A stretch of 64,000 nt of DNA from Luidia sarsii (GCA_949987565.1 OX465109.1:9710627-9774626); one strand, 5' to 3'. Numbered from the stretch's first letter, positions 12,008-25,079 are shown. The notes: generated by a model from the letters alone, not told the origin. Numbers and translations: made by a program.

Positions 12008-12849
12008 GATAGAAATGAAGAGGTTGTTCATCACGGTGGTACAGGTAAGGAGAAGGGTGATCAAAGTCACATGATGTATCGTTGCTGGTAGCGATGTTTC
12101 GGTTGCTGGAATATGCTCATGTTTCATCAGGCAACTGAAGAATTTGTGCTGCGTCGTCCGTTTATATCCGCTTCACCGGCTCCTGTACGGTGGTTTGCGG
12201 ACGTCCTAGCGGTGACCACGAGGTTTGGTACGCGGCTCTGGCATCCTCCAGCGGCCCCGCACGAGGTGGGGTGATGGTCGTGGTGTCGGATGGTGGGGAG
12301 CCAGAACCCGGGGATGTCAATACTGCTGTCCCGGTTGAGGTTGTTGTGGTGAAGGCAGATGTAGATGGCCTCCTTCATGCGCCTGGTGTACCAGTGTTGT
12401 TCACGGTCGATACACCGCACATCGTCTCAATTAGGCCGGTGACCAGCTCCCCAAGCACGCTCAGCTACTGCAGATCTGTCCACACGGGAGAGTCCCACGT
12501 CACGCTGATGCTCCTTGATCCTCTCACCGATGAGCCTGCCGGTTTCACCGATGTAGACCTGGTCGCATTCACCACATGGAATCTTGTAGACGACACCTCC
12601 ACGTCTTCCCAAGGAGACAGGGTCCTTTGGGTGGACGAGCTGGTTCCTCAAGGTGGTAGAAGAGCGAAACTTAGCATGGATGCAGTGTTCTTCGAGGATT
12701 CTCCTCAGCTGTTTGGAGACACCGTCCATAAAGGGGAGTACAGTGAAGGACTTGTACTCAACCCGCTCCGTATTGGTGTCCACCTTTGGTCTTGAAGAAC
12801 GGTGGATGAAGGGGCTTGGGTACCCGTTCGCTGTCAGGGTAGCACGTAC
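12008..12849 (-). pseudogene. PLE fragment 7, intact C-terminal tail but nonsense codon (type E)
   Basis: A Trp codon in HRPNWDDVRC has become TGA near 12,424 (plus strand CGTCTCAATT), splitting the frame into 12,427-12,783 and 12,127-12,420. Unlike most copies, the nuclease frame continues without frameshift into the tail ending NGRRSTNSSVA, so this unit preserves the probable original C-terminus of the PLE protein. Region 12,100-12,230 also carries several private substitutions (GGAATATGCTCATG, GCGGACGTCC). Confidence 0.85.
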
Positions 12850-14230
12850 AACATTTGTCAGCTCATTGCAGCTAAAGGCCTTGTCAGGAAATCAGGCACG
12901 GCGAATGTCTGGTAGTTTCATCACATTCATCTTACATTTGTTGGACCAAACTTTACCTCCTGCAGACAGGAAAATCAAACACAATACACAGTTATGATGA
13001 AGGCAGAGGTAAAAAAAGAGGTAAAAACAGAGAAAAGGACTGAGGCTGAGGCAGAGAGAGGCAGAGGCAGAGGCAGTGGCAGAGGCAGAGGCAGAGGCAG
13101 AGGCAGAGGCAGTGACAGAGACTGAGGCAGCGCGGAGGCAGAGACAGGAAAATAAACCACAATATACGAATATGATGAAAGCAGAGGTAAAAGCAGAGAG
13201 GCAGAGAAAGAGACTGAGGCTGAGGCAGAGAGAGGCTGAGGCAGTAGCAGAGACAGACACAGAGGCAGAGTGAGGCAGAGGCAGAGGCAGAGACAGGAAA
13301 ATAAACCACAATATACGAATATGATGAAAGCAGAGGTAAAAGCAGAGAGGCAAAGGCAGAGAAAGAGACGAAGGCTGAGGCAGAGAGAGGCTGAGGCAGT
13401 AGCAGAGACAGACACAGAGGCAGTGTGAGGCAGAGGCAGATAGGCAGAGGCAGAGACAGGAAAATCAACCACAATATACGGTTAGGATGAAAGCAGAGCT
13501 AAAAGCACAGAGGCAAAGACAGAGCCGAGGCAGAGTGTGAGGCTGATGAGGTAGAGGCAGAGGCGGAGGCAGAGGCAGAAGTAGAGAGAGACAGAGTCAG
13601 AGGCAGATCACAGGCAGTGGCAGAAGCAGAGAGGCAAACTTTACCTCCTGCAGACAGGAAAATCAAACACAATACACAGTTATAATGAAGGCAGAGGTAA
13701 AAGAAGAGGCAGAAACAGAGAAAAGGACTGAGGCTGAGGCAGAGAGAGACAGAGGCAGAGGCAGTGGCAGAGGCAGTGGCAGAGGCAGAGAGTGAGGCAG
13801 CGGCAGAGGCAGAGGCAGAGGCAGGAAAATAACCACAATATACGAATGATGAAAGCAGAGGTAAAAGCAGAGAGGCAAAGGCAGAGAAAGAGACTGAGGC
13901 TGAGGCAGAGAGAGGAAAATCAACCACAATATACGGTTATGATGAAAGCAGAGGTAAAAGCAGAGAGGCAAAGACAGAGCCGAGGCAGAGTGTGAGGCTG
14001 AGGTACAGGCAGAGGCGGGAGCAGAGGCAGAAGTAGAGAGAGACAGAGTCAGAGGCAGGGGCAGTGGCAGAAGCAGAGAGAGGCAGAGGTACATGTAGAG
14101 GCAAAGACAGGAAAAGGCAGAGAAAAAAAGAGAAAAAGAAGAAAAAAAAAGAGAAAAAAGAGACAGAGATATATAGAGGCAGGAAAATAGAGAAAAAAGA
14201 GATAGAGAAAAAAACCTAGAAAAGCATACC

Positions 14231-15069
14231 GATATAAATGAAGGGGTTGTTCATCACGGTGGTACAGGTAAGGAGAAGGGTGATCAAAGTCACATGATGT
14301 ATCGTTGCTGGTAGTGATGTTTCGGTTGCTGGAACTGCTAACCTTCATCAGGCAACTGAAGAATGTGTGCTGCGTCGTCCGTTTATATCCGCTTCACCGG
14401 CTCCTGTACGGTGGTTTGGGAAGTCGTAGTGGTGACCATGAGGTTTGGTACGCAGCTCTGGCGTCCTCCAGCGGCCCCGCACGAGGTGGGGTGATGGTCG
14501 TGGTGTCGGATGGTGGGGAGCCAGAACCCGGGGATGTCAATACTACTGTCCCGGTTGAGGTTGTTGTGGTGAAGGCAGATGTAGATGGCCTCCTTCATGC
14601 GCCTGGTGTACCAGTGTTGTTCACGGTCGATACACCGCACATCGTCCCAATTAGGCCGGTGACCAGCTCCCCAAGCACGATCAGCTACTGCAGATCTGTC
14701 CACACGGGAGAGTCCCACGTCACGCTGATGCTCCTTGATCCTCTCACCGATGAGCCTGCCGGTTTCACCGATGTAGACCTGGTCGCATTCACCACATGGA
14801 ATCTTGTAGACGACACCTCCACGTCTTCCCAAGGAGACAGGGTCCTTTGGGTGGACGAGCTGGTTCCTCAAGGTGGTAGAAGAGCGAAACTTAGTATGGA
14901 TCCAGTGTTCTTCGAGGATTCTCCTCAGCTGTCTGGAGACACCGTCCATGAAGGGGAGTACAGTGAAGGACTTGTACTCAACCCGCTCCGTATTGGTGTC
15001 CACCTTTGGTCTTGAAGAACGGTGGATGAAGGGGCTTGGGTACCCGTTCGCTGTCAGGGTAGCACGTAC
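14231..15069 (-). pseudogene. PLE fragment 8 (copy of fragments 2 and 4)
   Basis: Frame 14,383-15,003 translates identically to fragment 4, 7,578 bp upstream. It opens the series B-C-D-E of the second 7.6-kb repeat. Confidence 0.85.
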
Positions 15070-15943
15070 AAAATTTGTCAGCTTATTGCAGCTAAAGGCC
15101 TTGTCAGGAAATCAGGCACGGCGAATGTCTGGTAGTTTTATCACATTCACCTTACATTTGTTGGGCCAAACTTTACCTCCTGCAGACAGGAAAATCAAAC
15201 ACAATACACAGTTATGATGAAGGCAGAGGTAAAAGAAGAGGGAAAAACAGAGAAAAGGACTGAGGCTGAGGCAGAGAGAGACAGAGGCAGAGGCAGTGGC
15301 AGAGGCAGAGACTGAGGCAGCGGCAGAGGCAGAGACAGGAAAATAAACCACAATATACGAATATGACGAAAGCAGAGGTAAAAGCAGAGAGGCAAAGGCA
15401 GAGAAAGAGACTGAGGCTGAGGCAGAGAGAGGCTGAGGCAGTAGCAGAGACAGACACAGAGGCAGAGTGAGGCAGAGGCAGATAGGCAGAGGCAGAAACA
15501 GGAAAATAAACCACAATATACGAATATGACGAAAGCAGAGGTAAAAGCAGAGAGGCAAAGGCAGAGAAAGAGACTGAGGCTGAGGCAGAGAGAGGCTGAG
15601 GCAGTAGCAGAGACAGACACAGAGGCAGAGTGAGGCAGAGGCAGATAGGCAGAGGCAGAGACAGGAAAATCAACCACAATATACGGTTATGATGAAAGCA
15701 GAGGTAAAAGCAGAGAGGCAAAGACAGAGCCGAGGCAGAGTGTGAGGCTGAGGTAGAGGCAGAGGCGGAGGCAGAGGCAGAAGCAGAGAGAGGCAGAGGT
15801 ACATGTAGAGGCAAAGACAGGAAAAGGCAGGGAGAAAAAAGAGAAAAAGGAGAAGAAAAAAAAGAGAAAAAAGAGACAGAGATATATAGAGGCAGGAAAA
15901 TAGAGAAAAAAGAGATAGAGAACAAAACCTAGAAAAGCATACC

Positions 15944-16785
15944 GATAGAAATGAAGGGGTTGTTCATCACGGTGGTACAGGTAAGGAGAAGGGTGATCAA
16001 AGTCACATGATGTATCGTTGCTGGTAGCGATGTTTCGGTTGCTGGAACTGCTAACCTTCATCAGGCAAGAGAAGAATGTGTGCTGCGTCGTCCGTTTATA
16101 TCCGCTTCACCGGCTCCTGTACGGTGGTTTGGGAAGTCGTAGTGGTGACCATGAGGTTTGGTACGCAGCTCTGGCTTCCTCCAGCGGCCCCGCACGAGGT
16201 GGGGTGATGGTCGTGGTGTCGGATGGTGGGGAGACAGAACCCGGGGATGTCAATACTGCTGTCCCGGTTGAGGTTGTTGTGGTGAAGGCAGATGTAGATG
16301 GCCTCCTTCATGCGCCTGGTGTACCAGTGTTGTTCACGGTCGATACACCGCACATCGTCCCAATTAGGCTGCCGACCAGCTCCCCAAGCACGCTCAGCTA
16401 CTGCAGATCTGTCCACACGGGAGAGTCCCACGTCACGCTGATGCTCCTTGATCCTCTCACCGATGGGCCTGCCGGTTTCACCGATGTAGACCTGGTCGCA
16501 TTCACCACATGGAATCTTGTAGACGACACCTCCACGTCTTCCCAAGGGGACAGGGTCCTTTGTGTGGACGAGCTGGTTCCTCAAGGTGGTAGAAGAGCGA
16601 AACTTAGTATGGATGCAGTGTTCTTCGTGGATTCTCCTCAGCTGTCTGGAGACGCCGTCCATGAAGGGGAGTACAGTGATCAAGGACTTGTACTCAACCC
16701 GCTTCGTATTGGTGTCCACCTTTGGTCTTGAGGAACGGTGGATGAAGGGGCTTGGGTACCCGTTCGCTGTCAGGGTAGCACGTAC
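15944..16785 (-). pseudogene. PLE fragment 9 (copy of fragment 5)
   Basis: Frame 16,096-16,719 with the KSLITVLPF variant; translation equals fragment 5. The one-base loss in the neighbouring core (about 16,875) is shared, confirming co-duplication. Confidence 0.85.
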
Positions 16786-17526
16786 AAAATTTGTCAGCTT
16801 ATTGCAGCTAAAGGCCTTGTCAGGAAATCAGGCACGGCGAATGTCTGGTAGTTTCATCACATTCATCTTACATTTGTGGACCAACCTTTACCTCCTGCAG
16901 ACAGGAAAATCAAACACAATATACAGTTATGATGAAGGCAGAGGTAAAAGAAGAGGGAAAAACAGAGAAAAGGACTGAGGCTGAGGCAGAGAGAGGCACA
17001 GGCAGAGGCAGAGGCAGAGGCAGTGGCAGAGGCAGTGGCAGAGGCAGTGGCAGAGGCAGTGGCAGAGGCAGAGAGTGAGGCAGCGGCAGAGGCAGAGGCA
17101 GAGACAGGAAAATAAACCACAATATACGAATTTGATGAAAGCAGAGGTAAAAGCAGAGAGGCAAAGGCAGAGAAAGAGACGAAGGCTGAGGCAGAGAGAG
17201 GCTGAGGCAGTAGCAGAGACAGACACAGAGGCAGAGTGAGGCAGAGGCAGATAGGCAGAGGCAGAGACAGGAAAATCAACCACAATATACGGTTATGATG
17301 AAAGCAGAGCTAAAAGCACAGAGGCAAAGACAGAGCCGAGGCAGAGTGTGAGGCTGAGGTAGAGGCAGAAGTAGAGAGAGACAGAGTCAGAGGCAGAGGC
17401 AGTGGCAGAAACAGAGAGAGAGGCAGAGGTAGAGGGAAAGACAGGAACAGGCAGAGAAAAAAAGAGAAAAAAGAGAAGAAAAAAAGAGAAAAAAGAGACA
17501 GAGAAAAAAGCCTAGAAAAGCATACC

Positions 17527-18525
17527 GATAGAAATGAAGGGGTTGTTCATCACGGTGGTACAGGTAAGGAGAAGGGTGATCAAAGTCCCATGATGTATCG
17601 TTGCTGGTAGCGATGTTTCGGTTGCTGGAACTGCTAACCTTCATCAGGCAACTGAAGAATGTTTGCTGCGTCGTCCGTTTATACCCGCTTCACCGGCTCC
17701 TGTACGGTGGTTTGGGAAGTCGTAGTGGTGACCATGAGGTTTGGTACGCAGCTCTGGCTTCCTCCAGCGGCCCCGCACGAGGTGGGGTGATGGTCGTGGT
17801 GTCGGATGGTGGGGAGACAGAACCCGGGGATGTCAATACTGCTGTCCCGGTTGAGGTTGTTGTGGTGAAGGCAGATGTAGATGGCCTCCTTCATGCGCCT
17901 GGTGTACCAGTGTTGTTCACGGTCGATACACCGCACATCGTCCCAATTAGGCCGCCGACCAGCTCCCCAAGCACGCTCAGCTACTGCAGATCTGTCCACA
18001 CGGGAGAGTCCCACGTCACGCTGATGCTCCTTGATCCTCTCACCGATGGGCCTGCCGGTTTCACCGATGTAGACCTGGTCGCATTCACCACATGGAATCT
18101 TGTAGACGACACCTCCACGTCTTCCCAAGGAGACAGGGTCCTACTGCAGATCTGTCCACACGGGAGAGTCCCACGTCACGCTGATGCTCCTTGATCCTCT
18201 CACCGATGGGCCTGCCGGTTTCACCGATGTAGACCTGGTCGCATTCACCACATGGAATCTTGTAGACGACACCTCCACGTCTTCCCAAGGAGACAGGGTC
18301 CTTTGGGTGGACGAGCTGGTTCCTCAAGGTGGTAGAAGAGCGAAACTTAGTATGGAACCAGTGTTCTTCGAGGATTCTCCTCAGCTGTCTGGAGACACCG
18401 TCCGTGAAGGGGAGTAAAGTGAAGGACTTGTACTCAACCCGCTCCGTATTGGTGTCCACCTTTGGTCTTGAAGAACGGTGGATGAAGGGGCTTGGATACC
18501 CGTTCGCTGTCAGGGTAGCACGTAC
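17527..18525 (-). pseudogene. PLE fragment 10 (copy of fragment 6, with duplication)
   Basis: Two overlapping nuclease frames, 18,085-18,459 and 17,679-18,128, reproduce fragment 6 exactly, including the GATACC variant (GGCTTGGATACC) near its 5' side. Confidence 0.85.
17981..18300 (-). repeat. 160-bp tandem duplication inside PLE fragment 10
   Basis: Same 160-bp event as at 10,403-10,722; copies start at 17,981 and 18,141. Its presence in both 7.6-kb repeats shows it arose before that larger duplication. Confidence 0.93.
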
Positions 18526-19579
18526 AAAATTTGTCAGCTTATTGCAGCTAAATGCCTTGTCAGGAAATCAGGCACGGCGAATGTCTGGTAGTTTCATCAC
18601 ATTCATCTTACATTTGTTGGGCCAAACTTTACCTCCTGCAGACAGGAAAATCAAACACAATACACAGTTATGATGAAGGCAGAGGTAAAAGAAGAGGCAA
18701 AAACAGAGAAAAGGACTGAGGCTGAGGCAGAGAGAGAGAGAGACAGAGGCAGAGGCAGAGGCAGAGGCAGAGGCAGAGGCAGAGGCAGAGGCAGTGACAG
18801 AGACTGAGGCAGCGCGGAGGCAGAGACAGGAAAATAAACCACAATATACGAATATGATGAAAGCAGAGGTAAAAGCAGAGAGGCAGAGAAAGAGACTGAG
18901 GCTGAGGCAGAGAGAGGCTGAGGCAGTAGCAGAGACAGACACAGAGGCAGAGTGAGGCAGAGGCAGAGGCAGAGACAGGAAAATCAACCACAATATACGG
19001 TTATGATGAAAGCAGAGGTAAAAGCAGAGAGGCAAAGGCAGAGAAAGAGACTGAGGCTGAGGCAGAGAGAGGCTGAGGCAGTAACAGAGACAGACACAGA
19101 GGCAGAGTGAGGCAGAGGCAGAGGCAGAGACAGGAAAATCAACCACAATATATGGTTATGATGAAAGCAGAGAGGCAAAGGCAGAGAAAGAGACTGAGGC
19201 TGAGGCAGAGAGAGGCTGAGGCAGTAGCAGAGACAGACACAGAGGCAGAGTGAGGCAGAGGCAGATAGGCAGAGGCAGGAAAATCAACCACAATATATGG
19301 TTATGATGAAAGCAGAGGTAAAAGCAGAGAGGCAAAGACAGAGCCGAGGCAGAGTGTGAGGCTGAGGTAGAGGTAGAGGCGGAGGCAGAGGCAGAAGTAG
19401 AGAGAGACAGAGTCAGAGGCAGAGGCAGTGGCAGAAGCAGAGAGAGGCAGAGGTAGAGGCAAAGACAGAAAAAGGCAGAGAAAAAAGAGAAGAAAAAAAG
19501 AGAAAAAAGAGACAGAGATAGATATGGCAGGAAAATAGAGAAAAAAGAGATAGAGCAAAAAAACCTAGAAAAGCATACC

Positions 19580-20421
19580 GATAGAAATGAAGAGGTTGTT
19601 CATCACGGTGGTACAGGTAAGGAGAAGGGTGATCAAAGTCACATGATGTATCGTTGCTGGTAGCGATGTTTCGGTTGCTGGAATATGCTCATGTTTCATC
19701 AGGCAACTGAAGAATTTGTGCTGCGTCGTCCGTTTATATCCGCTTCACCGGCTCCTGTACGGTGGTTTGCGGACGTCCTAGCGGTGACCACGAGGTTTGG
19801 TACGCGGCTCTGGCATCCTCCAGCGGCCCCGCACGAGGTGGGGTGATGGTCGTGGTGTCGGATGGTGGGGAGCCAGAACCCGGGGATGTCAATACTGCTG
19901 TCCCGGTTGAGGTTGTTGTGGTGAAGGCAGATGTAGATGGCCTCCTTCATGCGCCTGGTGTACCAGTGTTGTTCACGGTCGATACACCGCACATCGTCTC
20001 AATTAGGCCGGTGACCAGCTCCCCAAGCACGCTCAGCTACTGCAGATCTGTCCACACGGGAGAGTCCCACGTCACGCTGATGCTCCTTGATCCTCTCACC
20101 GATGAGCCTGCCGGTTTCACCGATGTAGACCTGGTCGCATTCACCACATGGAATCTTGTAGACGACACCTCCACGTCTTCCCAAGGAGACAGGGTCCTTT
20201 GGGTGGACGAGCTGGTTCCTCAAGGTGGTAGAAGAGCGAAACTTAGTATGGATCCAGTGTTCTTCGAGGATTCTCCTCAGCTGTTTGGAGACACCGTCCA
20301 TGAAGGGGAGTACAGTGAAGGACTTGTACTCAACCCGCTCCGTATTGGTGTCCACCTTTGGTCTTGAAGAACGGTGGATGAAGGGGCTTGGGTACCCGTT
20401 CGCTGTCAGGGTAGCACGTAC
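19580..20421 (-). pseudogene. PLE fragment 11 (type E, recombinant with type B)
   Basis: It carries the TGA in place of Trp of fragment 7 (frames 19,999-20,355 and 19,699-19,992). Its upstream half, however, reads Trp-Ile-His-Thr after EEH like type B where fragment 7 has the type A residues. The mosaic indicates exchange between units near 20,200-20,300, where the 7.6-kb repeat ends. Confidence 0.82.
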
Positions 20422-21137
20422 AACATTTGTCAGCTCATTGCAGCTAAAGGCCTTGTCAGGAAATCAGGCACGGCGAATGTCTGGTAGTTTCATCACATTC
20501 ATCTTGCATTTGTTGAACCAAACTTTACCTCCTGCGGACAGGAAAATCAAACATAATACACAGTTATAAGGAAGGCAGAGGTAAAAGAAGAGGCAAAACA
20601 GAGAAAAAGGCTGAGGTAGAGAGAGACAGAGGCAGAGGCAGAGGCAGAATGAGGCAGCGGCAGAGGCAGAGGCAGAGACAGGAAAATCAACCACAATATA
20701 CGAATATGATGAAAGCAGAGGTAAAAGCAGAGAGGCAAAGACAGAGAAAGAAACAGAGGCTGAGGCAGAGAGAGACAGACACAGTAGCAGAGACAGAGGC
20801 AGAGGCAGAGGCAGAGACAGGAAAATCAAACACAATATACGGTTATGATGAAAGCAGATGTAAAAGCAGAGGGGCAAAGACAGAGACAGAGGCAGAGTGT
20901 GAGGCTGAGGTAGAGGCAAAGACAGGAAAAGGCAGAGATAAAAAAAAGACCAAAAAAAGAGACAAAAAAGAGACAAAAGAGACAAAAGAGACAAAAGAGA
21001 CAGAGATATATAGAGGCAGGAAAATAGAGAAAAAAAGCGATAGAGACAGATGCAGAGGTAGAGGCGGGGGCGTAGGCAGAGACAGAGATAGAGGCAGGAA
21101 AATAGAGAAAAAAGAGAGAGAAAAAGAAAAGCATACC

Positions 21138-21981
21138 GATAGAAATGAAGGGGTTGTTCATCACGGTGGTACAGGTAAGGAGAAGGGTGATCAAAGTCAC
21201 ATGATGTATCGTTGCTGGTAGCGACGTTTCGGTTGCTGGAACTGCTAACCTTCATCAGGCAACTGAAGAATGTGTGGTGTGGCGTCCGTTCATACCCGCT
21301 TCACCGGCTCCTGTACGGTGGTTTGCGGACGTCGTAGTGGTGACCATGAAGTTTGGTACGTGGCTCTGGCATCCTCCAGCGGTTCCGCACGTGGTGGGGG
21401 TGATGGTTGTGGTGTTGGATGGTGGGGAGCCAGAACCCGGGCATGTCAATACACCTGTCCCAGTTGAGGTTGTTGTGCCGAAGGCGGATGTGGATGGCCT
21501 CCTTCATGCGCCTGGTGTACCAGTGTTGTTCACGGTCGATACACCGCACATCGTCCCAATTAGGCCGGTGAACAGCTCCCCAAGCATGCTCAGCTACTGC
21601 AGATCTGTCCACACAGGAGAGTCTCACGTCACGCAGATGCTCCTTGATCCTCTCACCGATGGGCCTGCCAGTTTCACCGATGTAGACCTGGTCGCATTCA
21701 CCACATGGAATCTTGTAGACGACACCTCCACGTCTTCCCAAGGGGACAGGGTCCTTTGGGTTGACGAGCTGGTTCCTCAAGGTGGTAGAAGAGCGAAACT
21801 TAGTATGGATGCAGTGTTCTTTGAGGATTCTCCTCAGCTGTCTGGAGACCCCGTCCATGAAGGGGAGTACAGTGACCAAGGACTTGTACTCAACCCGCTC
21901 CGTATTGGTGTCCACCTTCGGTCTTGAAGAATGGTGGATGAAGGGGCTTGGGTACCCGTTCGCTGTCAGGGCAGCACGTAC
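21138..21981 (-). pseudogene. PLE fragment 12, the most diverged, least decayed nuclease
   Basis: Frame 21,301-21,915 with open extension to about 22,016. It alone keeps SAVAEHAW and HRPNW, the form usual for PLE endonucleases, and KEAIHIRLRHNNLN. It differs from the other copies at many positions (VNPKDP, KEHLRDV, MPGFWLP). The C-terminal tail is in another frame (21,255-21,449, ending GRHTTHSSVA). Being outside the homogenised 7.6-kb repeats it probably reflects the older sequence. Confidence 0.87.
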
Positions 21982-22023
21982 AACATTTATGAGCTCATTG
22001 CTGCTGAAGGCCTTGTCAGGAAA

Positions 22024-22091
22024 TCAGGCGGGGCGAATGTCTGGTAGTTTCATCACATTCATCTTGCATTTGTTGGACCAAACTTTACCTC
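22024..22091 (-). other. Candidate 68-nt terminal exon beside PLE fragment 12
   Basis: Same structure as at 1,515, with CTGCGGACAGG at the acceptor as in the short-unit zone and a C-terminal ...LPDIRPA. Its core is intermediate between the two array zones. Confidence 0.4.
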
Positions 22092-22657
22092 CTGCGGACA
22101 GGAAAATCAAACACAATACACAGTTATAAGGAAGGCAGAGGTAAAAGAAGCGGCAAAACAGAGAAAAAGGCTGAGGCAGAGAGAGACTGAGGCAGAGAGA
22201 GACAGAGGCAGAGGCAGAGGCAGAGTGAGGCAGCGGCAGAGGCAGAGGCAGAGACAGGAAAATCAACCACAATATACGAATATGATGAAAGCAGAGGTAA
22301 AAGCAGAGAGGCAAAGACAGAGAAAGAGACTGAGGCTGAGGCAGAGAGAGACAGACACAGTAGCAGAGACAGAGGCAGAGGCAGAGACAGGAAAATCAAA
22401 CACAATATACGGTTATGATGAAAGCAGATGTGAAAGCAGAGAGGCAAAGACAGGAAAAGGCTGAAAAAAAAGAGAAGACAAAAAAGAGACAAAAATGAGA
22501 CATAAGAGACAAAAGAGACAGAGATATATAGAGGCAGGAAAATAGAGAAAAAAAGAGATAGCGACAGATGCAGAGGTAGAGGCAGGGGCGTAGGCAGAGA
22601 CAGAGATAGAGGCAGGAAAATAGAGAAAAAAGAGATAGAGAAAAAGAAAAGCATACC

Positions 22658-23499
22658 GATAGAAATGAGGGGTTGTTCATCACGGTGGTACAGGTAAGGA
22701 GAAGGGTGATCAAAGTCACATGATGTATCATTGCTGGTAGCGATGTTTCGGTTGCTGGAACTGCTCACCTTCATCAGGCAACTGAAGAATGTGTGGTGTG
22801 GCGTCCGTTTATACCCGCTTCACCGGCTCCTGTACGGTGGTTTGCGGACGTCGTAGTGGTGACAATGAAGTTTGGTACGTGGCTCTGGCATCCTCCAGCG
22901 GCCCCGCACGTGGTGGGGGTGATGGTTGTGGTGTTGGATGGTGGGGAGCCAGAACCCGGGGATGTCAATACTGCTGTCCCGGTTGAGGTTGTTGTGGTGA
23001 AGGCAGATGTAGATGGCCTCCTTCATGCGCCTGGTGTACCAGTGTTGTTCACGGTCGATACACCGCACATCGTCCCAATTAGGCCGGTGACCAGCTCCCC
23101 AAGCACGATCAGCTACTGCAGATCTGTCCACACGGGAGAGTCCCACGTCACGCTGATGCTCCTTGATCCTCTCACCGATGAGCCTGCCGGTTTCACCGAT
23201 GTAGACCTGGTTGCATTCACCACATGGAATCTTGTAGACGACACCTCCACGTCTTCCCAAGGGGACAGGGTCCTTTGTGTGGACGAGCTGGTTCCTCAAG
23301 GTGGTAGAAGAGCGAAACGTAGTATGGATGCAGTGTTCTTCGTGGATTCTCCTCAGCTGTCTGGAGATGTCGTCCATGAGGGGAGTACAGTGATCAAGGA
23401 CTTGTACTCAGCCCGCTCCGTATTGGTGTCCACCTTTGGTCTTGAAGAACGGTGGATGAAGGGGCTTGGGTACCCGTTCGCTGTCAGGGTAGCACGTAC
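22658..23499 (-). pseudogene. PLE fragment 13 with frameshift in the linker
   Basis: One base is missing in the run GAAGGGGAG (here CATGAGGGGAGTA, about 23,380), so the nuclease frame begins at 23,377 (DDISRQLRRI) and ends at 22,820. GVVYKIPC, YIG and KEH remain. On the plus strand the same deletion fuses antisense frames into a 284-codon shadow that is not a gene. Confidence 0.84.
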
Positions 23500-24241
23500 A
23501 AAATTTGTCAGCTTATTGCAGCTAAAGGCCTTGTCAGGAAATCAGGCACGGCGAATGTCTGGTAGTTTTATCACATTCATCTTACATTTGTTGGACCAAA
23601 CTTTACCTCCTGCAGACAGGAAAATCAAACACAATATACAGTTATGATGAAGGCGGAGGTAAAAGAAGAGGGAAAAACAGAGAAAAGGACTGAGGCTGAG
23701 GCAGAGAGAGGCACAGGCAGAGGCAGAGGCAGAGGCAGTGGCAGAGGCAGTGGCAGAGGCAGTGGCAGAGGCAGTGGCAGAGGCAGAGAGTGAGGCAGCG
23801 GCAGAGGCAGAGGCAGAGACAGGAAAATAAACCACAACATACGAATTTGATGAAAGCAGAGGTAAAAGCAGAGAGGCAAAGGCAGAGAAAGAGACGAAGG
23901 CTGAGGCAGAGAGAGGCTGAGGCAGTAGCAGAGACAGACACAGAGGCAGAGTGAGGCAGAGGCAGATAGGCAGAGGCAGAGACAGGAAAATCAACCACAA
24001 TATACGGTTATGATGAAAGCAGAGGTAAAAGCACAGAGGCAAAGACAGAGCCGAGGCAGAGTGTGAGGCTGAGGTAGAGGCAGAAGTAGAGAGAGACAGA
24101 GTCAGAGGCAGAGGCAGTGGCAGAAACAGAGAGAGAGGCAGAGGTAGAGGGAAAGACAGGAAAAGGCAGAGAAAAAAAGAGAAAAAAGAGAAGAAAAAAA
24201 GAGAAAAAAGAGACAGAGAAAAAAGCCTAGAAAAGCATACC

Positions 24242-25079
24242 GATAGAAATGAAGGGGTTGTTCATCACGGTGGTACAGGTAAGGAGAAGGGTGATCAAAG
24301 TCCCATGATGTATCGTTGCTGGTAGCGATGTTTCGGTTGCTGGAACTGCTAACCTTCATCAGGCAACTGAAGAATGTTTGCTGCGTCGTCCGTTTATACC
24401 CGCTTCACCGGCTCCTGTACGGTGGTTTGGGAAGTCGTAGTGGTGACCATGAGGTTTGGTACGCAGCTCTGGCTTCCTCCAGCGGCCCCGCACGAGGTGG
24501 GGTGATGGTCGTGGTGTCGGATGGTGGGGAGACAGAACCCGGGGATGTCAATACTGCTGTCCCGGTTGAGGTTGTTGTGGTGAAGGCAGATGTAGATGGC
24601 CTCCTTCATGCGCCTGGTGTACCAGTGTTGTTCACGGTCGATACACCGCACATCGTCCCAATTAGGCCGCCGACCAGCTCCCCAAGCACGCTCAGCTACT
24701 GCAGATCTGTCCACACAGGAGAGTCTCACGTCATGCTGATGCTCCTTGATCCTCTCACCGATGGGCCTGCCAGTTTCACCGATGTAGACCTGGTTGCATT
24801 CACCACATGGAATCTTGTAGACGACACCTCCACGTCTTCCCAAGGGGACAGGGTCCTTTGTGTGGACGAGCTGGTTCCTCAAGGTGGTAGAAGAGCGAAA
24901 CTTAGTATGGATGCAGTATTCTTCGTGGATTCTCCTCAGCTGTCTGGAGATGTCGTCCATGAGGGGAGTACAGTGAAGGACTTGTACTCAACCCGCTCCG
25001 TATTGGTGTCCACCTTTGGTCTTGAAGAACGGTGGATGAAGGGGCTTGGGTACCCGTTCGCTGTCAGGGTAGCACGTAC
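24242..25079 (-). pseudogene. PLE fragment 14, mosaic of types A and 13
   Basis: Frame 24,394-24,960. The 5' half shares the frameshift and DDISRQLRR of fragment 13; the 3' half from about 24,700 reads RRPNWDDVRC and ends VQEPVKRV as in fragment 1. A switch point near 24,700-24,760 shows conversion or crossover within the PLE. Confidence 0.83.

Larger units (their letters stand above)
5081..20224. repeat. 7,578-bp higher-order repeat, two near-identical copies
   Basis: About 5,081-12,652 is repeated at 12,653-20,224. Landmarks shift by 7,578 (6,727 to 14,305; 8,440 to 16,018; 10,023 to 17,601) and by 7,572 after a 6-bp loss in a GAGGCA block. Visible differences are very few: one base near 8,257/15,835 and 6-bp changes in minisatellite blocks. 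Even the odd 160-bp internal duplication in the fourth unit is in both copies. This implies a very recent duplication, gene conversion, or an assembly artefact; reads spanning more than 15 kb would decide. Confidence 0.92.
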
